A stretch of DNA of 41,304 nt, from contig NZ_AXVD01000041.1 of the NCBI RefSeq assembly GCF_000482385.1, positions 1-41,304 on the forward strand. Direction: 5' to 3'. Below, in pieces: positions 1-6,543 of the stretch; positions within the stretch are counted from its first letter, which is position 1; every line of letters starts with the position of its first letter. The notes under the pieces were generated by a model that was not told the origin of the DNA, searched no databases, and saw nothing but the letters and a program-made list of their open reading frames with translations. This DNA comes from Nocardia sp. CNY236. Lineage in GTDB: Bacteria > Actinomycetota > Actinomycetes > Mycobacteriales > Mycobacteriaceae. The position numbers and the translations under genes are program-made.

Positions 1-9
1 GCAGACTTC

Positions 10-171
10 GTTGCCAACCCTCGTAGGGCTGATGAGGACGGTGTGTCATTCCTGGTGACTTCCAAGGGGGGCGCCGGGTTGCCAACCCTCGTAGGGCTGA
101 TGAGGACTCGTCCGCGGCGCCGGCGTCGGCGAGTTGCCTCGGTTGCCAACCCTCGTAGGGCTGATGAGGAC
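10..171. CRISPR. End of a CRISPR array (3 repeats, 2 full spacers)
   Basis: Three identical 30-bp repeats lie at 10-39, 78-107 and 142-171. Each begins GTTGCCAACC, contains the short hairpin CCCT-CGT-AGGG and ends GATGAGGAC. They are separated by two unrelated spacers of 38 and 34 bp; bases 1-9 are the end of another spacer, so the array continues to the left of the window. The last repeat is not degenerate. No cas gene lies in the 41 kb to the right, so any effector must be on the left or elsewhere. I cannot assign the CRISPR type from the repeat alone, nor the direction of transcription. Confidence 0.93.
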
Positions 172-556
172 CCCACGGTAAACCCGCTGGTAGGGAGCCT
201 AGCGAAGTGGGGTTTTCGGGGGGTGATTTCAGCAGAGTGGCGATAGTGTAAATGTGTCCGGCGTGTCGCTGCAATGATCTTGTTCTCAGATGATCAACGA
301 CGGTTCAGTCAGGTGGAGGTCAGACGGGCAGCTTTCGATCAGCAATCGCGACGATGCGAGCGGCCCGAGGCATCGACCTGGCGTGGTGTCCCACGTAGCC
401 TCGCAGGCATGGAGCGTGCGGCCCGGACCCCTGCATGGATAGCCGGATCGCCGAATCCGAGAGAGGGATTCACAGCGTTCGTTTGGCCTCAGCGCGGTAT
501 AGATCGAAAATCGGTCCGCTGGAGGCTCCACCGGACCGATTCGGACATTGTCCGCG
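172..556. other. Gap between CRISPR array and DUF397 gene
   Basis: About 385 bp without a convincing gene. The open frames here are shadows with no recognisable protein. The stretch next to the last repeat (about 172-290) is somewhat richer in A/T than the surrounding genes and could be a leader, but no clear promoter is visible. Confidence 0.5.
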
Positions 557-760
557 CTATGGCCGGTTGAAATTCTCACCCGCCACACCAGCCGTGAACG
601 CATCCCACTCGCCGGGAGTGAACACCAGCGCCGGGCCGGTGGGGTTCTTGGAGTCGCGAACGCCAACCATCCCACCATCGAAGTGCGCGACCTCGACGCA
701 GTCGTTCCCGCCTGCGCTGTAACTGCTCTTGACCCAGCGCGCCTCAGTGCCATTGGTCAT
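557..760 (-). CDS. DUF397 domain-containing small protein
   Basis: A 67-residue protein that is almost entirely a DUF397 domain: it contains the WVKSSYS motif near residue 9, a Cys-Val-Glu-Val-Ala core (residues 21-25), the V-RDSKNP motif around residue 34, and a W-AF near the end. DUF397 proteins in actinobacteria are usually encoded right after a DUF5753 helix-turn-helix regulator and are thought to work with it, either as a TA-like pair or in developmental control of the WhiJ type. Here its ATG overlaps the stop codon of the upstream regulator by 4 bp (ATGA), so the two are co-translated. No catalytic residues are apparent. The assignment to the family is firm, its biochemical role is not known. 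Confidence 0.92.
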   Translation of the reverse strand: MTNGTEARWVKSSYSAGGNDCVEVAHFDGGMVGVRDSKNPTGPALVFTPGEWDAFTAGVAGENFNRP

Positions 761-1665
761 GGCGTGTACTCCTTCGCTGCCTGCCGGAGCAGACGTCTAC
801 TGTCTGGCACGTCCAACGCTACGCGCCTCAGTGTCTCGAAGGCAGTCCGATATCGACGTACAGTGTCAGCCCGCTCCAGGTAGATGTTTCCGGTGTAGCT
901 CTCGACGTACACCACAGGAGGCTCCAGCGGGCGAGCCCCGTCCTCGGCTGCGAAGTCCAGAATCGTAAACGGTCCAGTCGAGATGCCAAGCGGAAAACCA
1001 CATTTGGAAGGGAGGATCCGTACCCGGACATTGGGTGGCAGGTTCGCGAGGTGGCGCAGTTGCGTGGACATCACCTTCGGCCCGCCGACACAGCGACCAA
1101 CCACGGCCTCGTCCAGGACGAGATCGATTCTCAGGGGCCGCAAGTCGCGTGTGATCAGTGTCTGTCGCTTTCGTCGCACTGTGAAACGCTGTTCGATCTC
1201 GTTCACCGAATCCATGGGGAAGTACGCTCTATCCAGCGCCCTGGCGTACTCCGGAATTTGGAACAGACCGGATACCATGTCCGGCCGGTAGATGGTCAGA
1301 TGGGTTGCTGCTGCCTCCATCTGTAGATACACATTGAATGTGGGGTTGATCTGGTTCGGATATTCATCCAGCCACGACGGTTTTTTGCCTTGTGCAGCCA
1401 GGGTTCTCAGAAACTGCAGCATTTCCGGCCGCTGGTAGAGCCGGCACAGTCCTTTGAGGTCTTCATCTCGGACAACCACATTCGGAGCGCCGGTTTCCAG
1501 TCGGTGCACGGTACCGGCTCCTCGCTTGATCGCCTTCGCCGCCACCTCGATGGACAGCCCGGCCTCTTGGCGCATCCCGCGCAAGCACCGACCGAGGCTC
1601 CTATATGGAACCCCCGATGTCGTTGTGTCATCTTGCGTGTCGGTCGTTGTTCGACGGTTTCTCAT
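757..1665 (-). CDS. XRE-type HTH regulator with DUF5753 (Scr1-like)
   Basis: A 302-residue protein with an N-terminal helix-turn-helix (about residues 24-80, including LRGMRQEAGLSIEVAAKAI) followed by a DUF5753 region (about 110-285) containing the typical 'YRPDMVSGLFQIPEYARAL' stretch and an RRKRQ segment. This is the standard architecture of the actinobacterial Scr1/WhiJ-like regulators that pair with DUF397 proteins. The ATG at 1665 is preferred because the HTH lies at the usual distance and an AGGGG lies upstream; the frame stays open to 1977 but the extra residues are not family-like. It is co-transcribed with the DUF397 gene through an ATGA overlap. DNA targets are unknown; autoregulation of the gap up to 1968 is a reasonable inference. 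Confidence 0.93.
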   Translation of the reverse strand: MRNRRTTTDTQDDTTTSGVPYRSLGRCLRGMRQEAGLSIEVAAKAIKRGAGTVHRLETGAPNVVVRDEDLKGLCRLYQRPEMLQFLRTLAAQGKKPSWLDEYPNQINPTFNVYLQMEAAATHLTIYRPDMVSGLFQIPEYARALDRAYFPMDSVNEIEQRFTVRRKRQTLITRDLRPLRIDLVLDEAVVGRCVGGPKVMSTQLRHLANLPPNVRVRILPSKCGFPLGISTGPFTILDFAAEDGARPLEPPVVYVESYTGNIYLERADTVRRYRTAFETLRRVALDVPDSRRLLRQAAKEYTP

Positions 1666-1968
1666 ATCGATGGACCCCTGGTCTGCTCTGGCATTGGAAG
1701 GTACACACTTTCTGTTCTGGAAGGCGTGCGAGTCGTAGGTGGAATCGATTGCTCGGGACATTTGGAATGCGGGCAGGGAAAACAACGAATTTCGAAGCGA
1801 ATTCCATTGGAACCTTACGCAGAAACAGCTTTGGTGCTCAACTGGTCGAGCACCCGTTGTGGAGTACGGAGGCCAACTCCCTCCTATTCCACGTCCGCTC
1901 CCCTTTACCAGCCAGGGGTGTACCTCGGACCGGGCACCCCGCGCTTTCCGATTCGAACAGAGGACCTC
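1666..1968. other. Divergent intergenic region
   Basis: About 300 bp between the minus-strand DUF5753 regulator and the plus-strand small ORFs. It has lower GC than the coding DNA and no protein-like frame. It presumably carries both promoters and any operator, but I could not identify a convincing -10/-35 pair or palindrome. Confidence 0.4.
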
Positions 1969-2178
1969 ATGGGCCACAATGCATATGCCGATACCAAGGC
2001 GATTCGATACCGGTGCTGCCCGCCCAGGCGCCGCCTACCCATGGCCGGGAGCTCGCTATGTATCGCACGGATCGTGGCTCGGAGGCACGCGGTATGCGCG
2101 CTCGGCATGCTCGCGGTCATGGGTCAGCGGGTACGGCAGGCGACCGCAGGGCGCGACCGGGTGGTGGCCTATGGGTGA
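1969..2178 (+). CDS. Possible small hypothetical protein
   Basis: A 69-codon frame beginning ATG-GGC-CAC at 1969 with AGAGGA about 8 bases upstream, and third positions that are mostly G or C. It is Arg- and Cys-rich and matches no family I recognise. Its stop overlaps the next start by 8 bp (2171-2178), which would allow coupling to the following gene. It may equally be a chance frame; I include it because of the Shine-Dalgarno and overlap. Confidence 0.35.
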   Translation: MGHNAYADTKAIRYRCCPPRRRLPMAGSSLCIARIVARRHAVCALGMLAVMGQRVRQATAGRDRVVAYG

Positions 2179-2461
2179 GCACCCTCCCCACGTGAGTGCC
2201 TCGGTGCTGATCAGAGTGGCCAACGCATTGCGGGAAATGTCCGATACACCACAAGGTTGCGCGCAGCCTGCGCCGGAGCAGGGTATCGGGTGGTTGCAGC
2301 GGGGCGACGGTACGTGGAGTCCGGTGTACGCGGACGGCTTGGTGGGTCCGGAGTTCACGTGGGCGCAAATGATCGCTGCCAGAGGCGAGGACCTCGGTGA
2401 TGTACTCGATGCCGTGGTCGAAGCCGGGCTCATCGGCGGACCCGACCACCAGGGCGGGTGA
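2171..2461 (+). CDS. Hypothetical protein, 96 aa
   Basis: A 96-residue acidic protein of unknown family. ATG at 2171 is preceded by a GGGTGGTGG stretch. It contains a W-x-Q-R-G-D-G-T-W segment (about residues 43-51) and a C-terminal helix-rich end (about 60-92, ARGEDLGDVLDAVVEAGLI). The frame is open further upstream but the upstream part is not protein-like. It is followed after 6 bp by the resolvase-like gene, so the two are very likely one operon. No membrane segment or signal peptide is seen. Confidence 0.7.
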   Translation: MGEHPPHVSASVLIRVANALREMSDTPQGCAQPAPEQGIGWLQRGDGTWSPVYADGLVGPEFTWAQMIAARGEDLGDVLDAVVEAGLIGGPDHQGG

Positions 2462-2467
2462 ACAGCC

Positions 2468-2794
2468 GTGCCATCGAGACCGACCGCTGTGGGCTACCTT
2501 CGCCGCGATATCTCCGGGATCTCCCAGGACTGGCACGAAATCCAGATCCGCAGTTTCGCAAAACGGCTCGGCTACAATCTGGCCAAGACCATCGTGTTCG
2601 GACCACGCACCGATGCCCGGATCGCGCGATTGGTGAGCGCCGTTGAGACCGCGGACGCCGAGGCCGTGTTCGTGCCCAGTCTCTGGCACTTCGATTCCCA
2701 CCTGCCGAGCGAGCTGATGCAGCTCACCGACGTGATCACCCTGACCCCACTACGCACCTATTCGCGGAAGCCACCCAGGGAGTTCGACACGTAG
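2468..2794 (+). CDS. Resolvase-N-like small protein (no catalytic/DNA-binding tail)
   Basis: A 108-residue protein starting at GTG 2468, 6 bp after the preceding stop. The pattern 'AVGYLRRDISG' at the start, a long helix (QDWHEIQIRSFAKRLGY) and the 'DARIARLVSAVETADAEAVFVPS' segment resemble the N-terminal fold of serine recombinases (a GYxRxS-type strand, then an L-x-R-L-x-x-A helix). The position of the catalytic Ser is occupied by Asp-Ile-Ser, and there is no C-terminal helix-turn-helix or zinc ribbon, so recombination is unlikely. Such stand-alone resolvase-like proteins are found in Nocardia and mycobacteria with no known role. The functional call is therefore only a fold resemblance. Confidence 0.75.
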   Translation: MPSRPTAVGYLRRDISGISQDWHEIQIRSFAKRLGYNLAKTIVFGPRTDARIARLVSAVETADAEAVFVPSLWHFDSHLPSELMQLTDVITLTPLRTYSRKPPREFDT

Positions 2795-2891
2795 GTCGAA
2801 TTCACCTACACGACAACGACATCGGAATCCGCATGGCAGAAGTCATCGCCCACCGGACGGTGTGTCTGGGGACGACTGGAAGGTGTTGCCG

Positions 2892-3848
2892 TCAACTCCA
2901 CAGCGTCACATGCACTTTCGGGCGGAAGCGAGCAACGCCCACCCCGGACCCGCGGATCATGGCCTGGATACAGCGTGGAGTGGTGATGAACCGCAGCAGT
3001 TCCGACACAGCGGGCTGGCGGGTCGCGGGCGGCAAGGTGGTCGCGCACCATTCGTCGCAGACCTGAAGGCCCGGCCCGGTGATGTGGGTCAAACGACCGG
3101 CCGCGAGGTCGGAGGAGACGGCGAAACCGACTGTCAGGGTGATGCCGCCGACATGGCGGACCTCTTCCAATGCGGCAGCGTCGCTCTGGAAGATCCGCTG
3201 GTGTGTTTCGGGAATGGCCGCAGCGCGCAGCATCGTCGCGATGTGCCCGTCGACGCTGCCGGCGCTGGGACCCAGCATCCATTGTTGTTCGCGCAAGAGA
3301 GCCGGATGCGCCGGTATGCCGGCCAGTGGGCAATCGGGGCGCGCGACCGCGATGATGCGGTATTTCAGGAAGGGTCGGGCGACGACGGTGGAGTCTGCGT
3401 AGTCCTGCCGGGATCCCAGCGCGATATCCACCGCGCGGGTCTCGACGAGACTGCGCAGCTGGCTGGTGGGGTGCACGCTCAGTTCGACCGACAGATCTTT
3501 CGCCCGCGCCGCGAACAGGTCGATGAGGCCAGGGGCGGCATGTTCGGCGAATGCGGTCGACGCCGCTATGTGCAGTAGCCGCCGACCCTGTGCTGCTTCG
3601 CTCACTTCGACGGCGGCTTGGCGCTGTAGGCCGAGAATCTCGATTGCCCGACTGGCCAGACGGAGTCCGCCGGGGGTGAAGCTCAAACCGGTCGCGGCGC
3701 GGGTGAACAGTGGATCACCGAGTTCTTTGCGCAGTTGAGCGATGTGCGTCGAGACACCCGCATCGGACATCCTCAGCTCTCTGGCCGCCGCATGGACGGA
3801 GCCGAGCCGCACCACCGTCGAGTAGGCCCGAAGCTGGGCGAGGGTCAC
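2892..3848 (-). CDS. cutR: LysR-family regulator, probable CO dehydrogenase regulator (CutR-like)
   Basis: A 318-residue LysR-type regulator: N-terminal winged HTH (residues 1-60: LAQLRAYSTVV-RLGSVHAAAREL with S-x-HIAQLRKELGDPLF) followed by the periplasmic-binding-like effector domain (about 88-300). It is divergent from, and 65 bp away from, the CO dehydrogenase operon. In Mycobacterium a LysR protein, CutR, encoded in the same arrangement is required for cut gene induction, so the same role is inferred here. The start is GTG at 3848; there is no Shine-Dalgarno, but a TAGACT -10 element lies 6 bases upstream, which fits a leaderless mRNA. The symbol rests on synteny, not on alignment. Confidence 0.85.
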   Translation of the reverse strand: MTLAQLRAYSTVVRLGSVHAAARELRMSDAGVSTHIAQLRKELGDPLFTRAATGLSFTPGGLRLASRAIEILGLQRQAAVEVSEAAQGRRLLHIAASTAFAEHAAPGLIDLFAARAKDLSVELSVHPTSQLRSLVETRAVDIALGSRQDYADSTVVARPFLKYRIIAVARPDCPLAGIPAHPALLREQQWMLGPSAGSVDGHIATMLRAAAIPETHQRIFQSDAAALEEVRHVGGITLTVGFAVSSDLAAGRLTHITGPGLQVCDEWCATTLPPATRQPAVSELLRFITTPRCIQAMIRGSGVGVARFRPKVHVTLWS

Positions 3849-3854
3849 ATCTGG

Positions 3855-3860
3855 AGTCTA
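3855..3860 (-). promoter_or_regulatory. -10 element of the LysR gene (leaderless)
   Basis: TAGACT on the minus strand fits the actinobacterial TANNNT -10 consensus and ends 6 bases before the GTG start, so transcription would begin at or next to the start codon. Confidence 0.5.
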
Positions 3861-3882
3861 CGTTGGAGGTGAAAGCAGTGCC

Positions 3883-3888
3883 TACAGT
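3883..3888 (+). promoter_or_regulatory. Candidate -10 element of the CO dehydrogenase operon
   Basis: TACAGT fits TANNNT. A start site near 3895 would leave a short leader containing the GGAGG at 3902-3906 before the ATG at 3914. The 65-bp divergent region must also hold the LysR binding site; the palindromic AACGTT at about 3891-3896 is one candidate core. Confidence 0.4.
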
Positions 3889-3913
3889 CGCAACGTTGCC
3901 TGGAGGACGCACC

Positions 3914-5074
3914 ATGCACGACGTGCTCGCGGAATTGAAGACGATCTGGAATGCCGGGGGCACAGCCGGGCTCGCCACAGTGGTGCGGGCCTTCCGGTCA
4001 GCGCCCCGTCCGCCGGGTGCGGCGATGGTCGTCGCGCCGAACGGTGCGGTCGTCGGGTCGGTGTCGGGCGGATGCGTCGAAGGCGCGGTCTACGAACTCG
4101 CTACCGAGGTCATCCAGACCGGTCATCCCGTCCTGAACCGGTACGGTTTCAGTGACGACGACGCCTTCGCCGTGGGGCTCACCTGCGGTGGCACTATCGA
4201 CGTGTTCGTCGAAGCGATCTCGCCGGCGACCTTTCCCGAATTGGGGGAGGTCGCTGCTGACGTTGCCGACGATCGACCGGTCGCGATCGCCACCGTGATC
4301 GAGCACCCCGACCCTGCCCTGGTCGGGCGGCGTGTGGTGGTCCGGCCGAACGAGGCGATCGGCACGCTGGGGTCGGCGCGGGTCGACGGCGCGGTGGTCG
4401 ACGACGCTCGCGGACTGCTCGCCGCCGACCGCAGCGAGGTGCGTTCCTACGGTCCGCAGGGGCAACGTCGTGGCGAAGGGATGGCGGTCTTCGTCGCCAG
4501 TCATGCCCGACAGCCTCGGATGTTGGTGTTCGGGGCGATCGATTTCGCTGCTGCTGTGGCTCAGCAGGGGTCGTTCCTGGGGTACCGGGTGACCGTTTGT
4601 GACGCGCGGCCGGTGTTCGCCACTGCCGCCCGGTTCCCGACCGCCGACGAGGTGGTCGTCGACTGGCCCCACCAATACCTGGCCGCGCAGATCACGGCCG
4701 GAATGGTCGATTCCCGGACCGTCGTGTGCGTGCTGACCCATGATCCCAAGTTCGACGTTCCGTTGCTCGAGGTGGCGTTACGGGCGCCGGAAATGGGCTA
4801 TGTCGGCGCCATGGGATCGCGCCGCACCCACGACGAGCGGTTGGACCACCTACGACGGGCCGGTCTCACCGATGCGCAGCTCGCCCGGCTCGCCAGCCCC
4901 ATCGGGCTGGATCTGGGTGGCCGCACCCCCGAGGAGACCGCGGTGTCCATCGTGGCCGAGATCATTGCGCGTCGCTGGGGCGGACACGGCGGCTCACTGA
5001 CCCAAACCGCGGGCCGGATCCACCACGCGCACCCAACCGACAGTGGATTAAGTGTTTCCTTAAGTCGGTCTTGA
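3914..5074 (+). CDS. XdhC/CoxF-type molybdenum cofactor maturation protein
   Basis: A 386-residue XdhC/CoxI-family protein: an N-terminal XdhC_CoxI domain (about 10-75) with the conserved SGGCVEGA loop (Cys54), and a C-terminal Rossmann-like XdhC_C domain (about 200-350, including VLTHDPKFD and the GYVGAMGSRRTH motif). These proteins bind the molybdenum cofactor and help insert its terminal sulfur into xanthine-oxidase-family enzymes. ATG 3914 is chosen because GGAGG lies 7 bases upstream and the protein then begins MHDVLAEL, as family members do; GTG 3878 also has a GGAGG and is in frame, so a 12-residue-longer form is possible. It is the first gene of the CO dehydrogenase operon and probably acts on CoxL. 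Confidence 0.92.
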   Translation: MHDVLAELKTIWNAGGTAGLATVVRAFRSAPRPPGAAMVVAPNGAVVGSVSGGCVEGAVYELATEVIQTGHPVLNRYGFSDDDAFAVGLTCGGTIDVFVEAISPATFPELGEVAADVADDRPVAIATVIEHPDPALVGRRVVVRPNEAIGTLGSARVDGAVVDDARGLLAADRSEVRSYGPQGQRRGEGMAVFVASHARQPRMLVFGAIDFAAAVAQQGSFLGYRVTVCDARPVFATAARFPTADEVVVDWPHQYLAAQITAGMVDSRTVVCVLTHDPKFDVPLLEVALRAPEMGYVGAMGSRRTHDERLDHLRRAGLTDAQLARLASPIGLDLGGRTPEETAVSIVAEIIARRWGGHGGSLTQTAGRIHHAHPTDSGLSVSLSRS

Positions 5075-5131
5075 CGCCCAGATCGCCACAGGCGGACGCT
5101 GACACCCTCCCATTTATGTGAGGTTGATCAC

Positions 5132-6022
5132 ATGCAAGTTCCCGGACCATTCGAATACGAGCGGGCGACCGGCGTCGACCACGCCATCGGACTCCTGGAC
5201 CGGCTGGGGGAGGAGGCGCGCGTCGTCGCCGGCGGACACAGTCTGCTGCCGATGATGAAGCTACGTCTGGCCAATCCGGAATACCTCATCGACATCAACG
5301 ACCTGGCCGCCGAGCTGGGCTACCTCATCACCGATCCGACCCTGGTGCGCATCGGCGCAATGGTGCGGCATCGGCGCCTGCTCGAGTCCGACGAGCTCGC
5401 CGCGGTGTGCCCGATCTTCCGCGACGCCGAACGCGTGATCGCCGATCCGGTCGTGCGCAACCGCGGCACGCTCGGCGGCTCGCTGTGCCAGGCCGATCCC
5501 GCCGAAGATCTCACCACGGTGTGCACGGTGCTCGGCGCGACCTGCCTGGTGCGCGGACCCTCCGGCGACCGCGAGATCGCGATGGAGGAGTTCCTCGTCG
5601 GCCCCTACGAAACCGCGCTGGCGCACGACGAGCTGCTGATCGAGGTCAGAATTCCCGTGCGGCACGCGACCTCGAGCGCCTACGTCAAAGTAGAACGCCG
5701 GGTCGGTGACTGGGCGATCGCCGCGGCCGGCGCGGCGGCAACTCTGCGCGACGGCGTGATCGCCGCCGCCCGCATCGGTCTGACCGCGGTCAACTCCGAT
5801 CCGGCCGGACTGGTCGCCGCGGCGGACGCACTCCTGGGCGAGCCACCCACGCAGGAGGCCTTCGCGCAGGCGGGTCGCCGAGCGAGCGAGGCCTGCTCAC
5901 CGAGCACCGACGCGCGCGGCACCGCCGACTACAAGCGGCATCTCGCCTCCGAACTGACAATTCGCGCGCTGCGCACCGCGGTAGAGCGAATCCCGAACAA
6001 CACCGCGCTGGGAGAGAAGTAG
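5132..6022 (+). CDS. coxM: CO dehydrogenase medium (FAD-binding) subunit
   Basis: A 296-residue FAD-binding subunit of the CoxM/CutB type. The FAD-contact motifs are present: AGGHS (33-37) followed by LLPMMKLRL, and TLGGS (113-117) in a RNRGTLGGSLCQADPAEDL context. The C-terminal CO_deh_flav_C domain spans about 180-290. In the heterohexamer this subunit passes electrons from the iron-sulfur subunit to quinone or another acceptor at the cytoplasmic membrane. GTGAGG lies 8 bases before the ATG. The gene sits 57 bp after the XdhC gene and 2 bp before coxS, giving the canonical M-S-L order. Confidence 0.96.
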   Translation: MQVPGPFEYERATGVDHAIGLLDRLGEEARVVAGGHSLLPMMKLRLANPEYLIDINDLAAELGYLITDPTLVRIGAMVRHRRLLESDELAAVCPIFRDAERVIADPVVRNRGTLGGSLCQADPAEDLTTVCTVLGATCLVRGPSGDREIAMEEFLVGPYETALAHDELLIEVRIPVRHATSSAYVKVERRVGDWAIAAAGAAATLRDGVIAAARIGLTAVNSDPAGLVAAADALLGEPPTQEAFAQAGRRASEACSPSTDARGTADYKRHLASELTIRALRTAVERIPNNTALGEK

Positions 6023-6024
6023 CC

Positions 6025-6543
6025 ATGCAGGTAACCATGACCGTCAATGGCGAGCAGGTGACCGCAGAGGTCGAGCCACGCACCCTGCTCGTGCACTTCT
6101 TGCGAGATCAGTTGCGGCTCACCGGTACCCACTGGGGGTGCGACACCAGCAACTGCGGCACGTGTGTGGTCGAGGTCGACGGCACACCGGTGAAGTCGTG
6201 CACGATGCTGGCCGCCATGGCCAGCGGACACGAGGTGCGCACCGTCGAAGGACTCGAGGTGGACGGCCAGCTCGATCCGGTGCAAGAGGGCTTCATGCAA
6301 TGTCACGGGCTGCAATGCGGGTTCTGCACCCCGGGAATGATGATCACCGCCCGTGCCTTGCTCGACCGCGACCCGAATCCCGACGAGCAGACCATCCGCG
6401 AGGCGATCTCGGGCCAGATCTGCCGCTGCACCGGATACACCACCATCGTGCGGTCGATCCAGTGGGCCGCTGCCAAGCAACGAGGCGAAGCCGCCGAGCC
6501 CGAACCCGCCGCCCCGGCAGCGCCGGTAGGGAGCACGTCATGA
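6025..6543 (+). CDS. coxS: CO dehydrogenase small (2x[2Fe-2S]) subunit
   Basis: A 172-residue iron-sulfur subunit. The plant-type ferredoxin cluster is held by Cys39, Cys44, Cys47 and Cys59 (motif GCDTSNCGTC), and the helical second cluster by Cys98, Cys101, Cys133 and Cys135 (motifs CGFC and CRC). The length is normal apart from a slightly extended Ala/Pro-rich C-terminal tail (about 155-172). It relays electrons from the molybdenum site of CoxL to the FAD of CoxM. A GGGAGAGAAG ribosome site lies just before the ATG, and its TGA overlaps the ATG of coxL. Confidence 0.97.
   Translation: MQVTMTVNGEQVTAEVEPRTLLVHFLRDQLRLTGTHWGCDTSNCGTCVVEVDGTPVKSCTMLAAMASGHEVRTVEGLEVDGQLDPVQEGFMQCHGLQCGFCTPGMMITARALLDRDPNPDEQTIREAISGQICRCTGYTTIVRSIQWAAAKQRGEAAEPEPAAPAAPVGSTS

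Noticed and set aside
1940..1975. TTCGAA-type T-loop resemblance suggesting a tRNA
   Set aside because: The flanking bases do not form a five-pair T stem on either strand and no acceptor or anticodon arm can be built.
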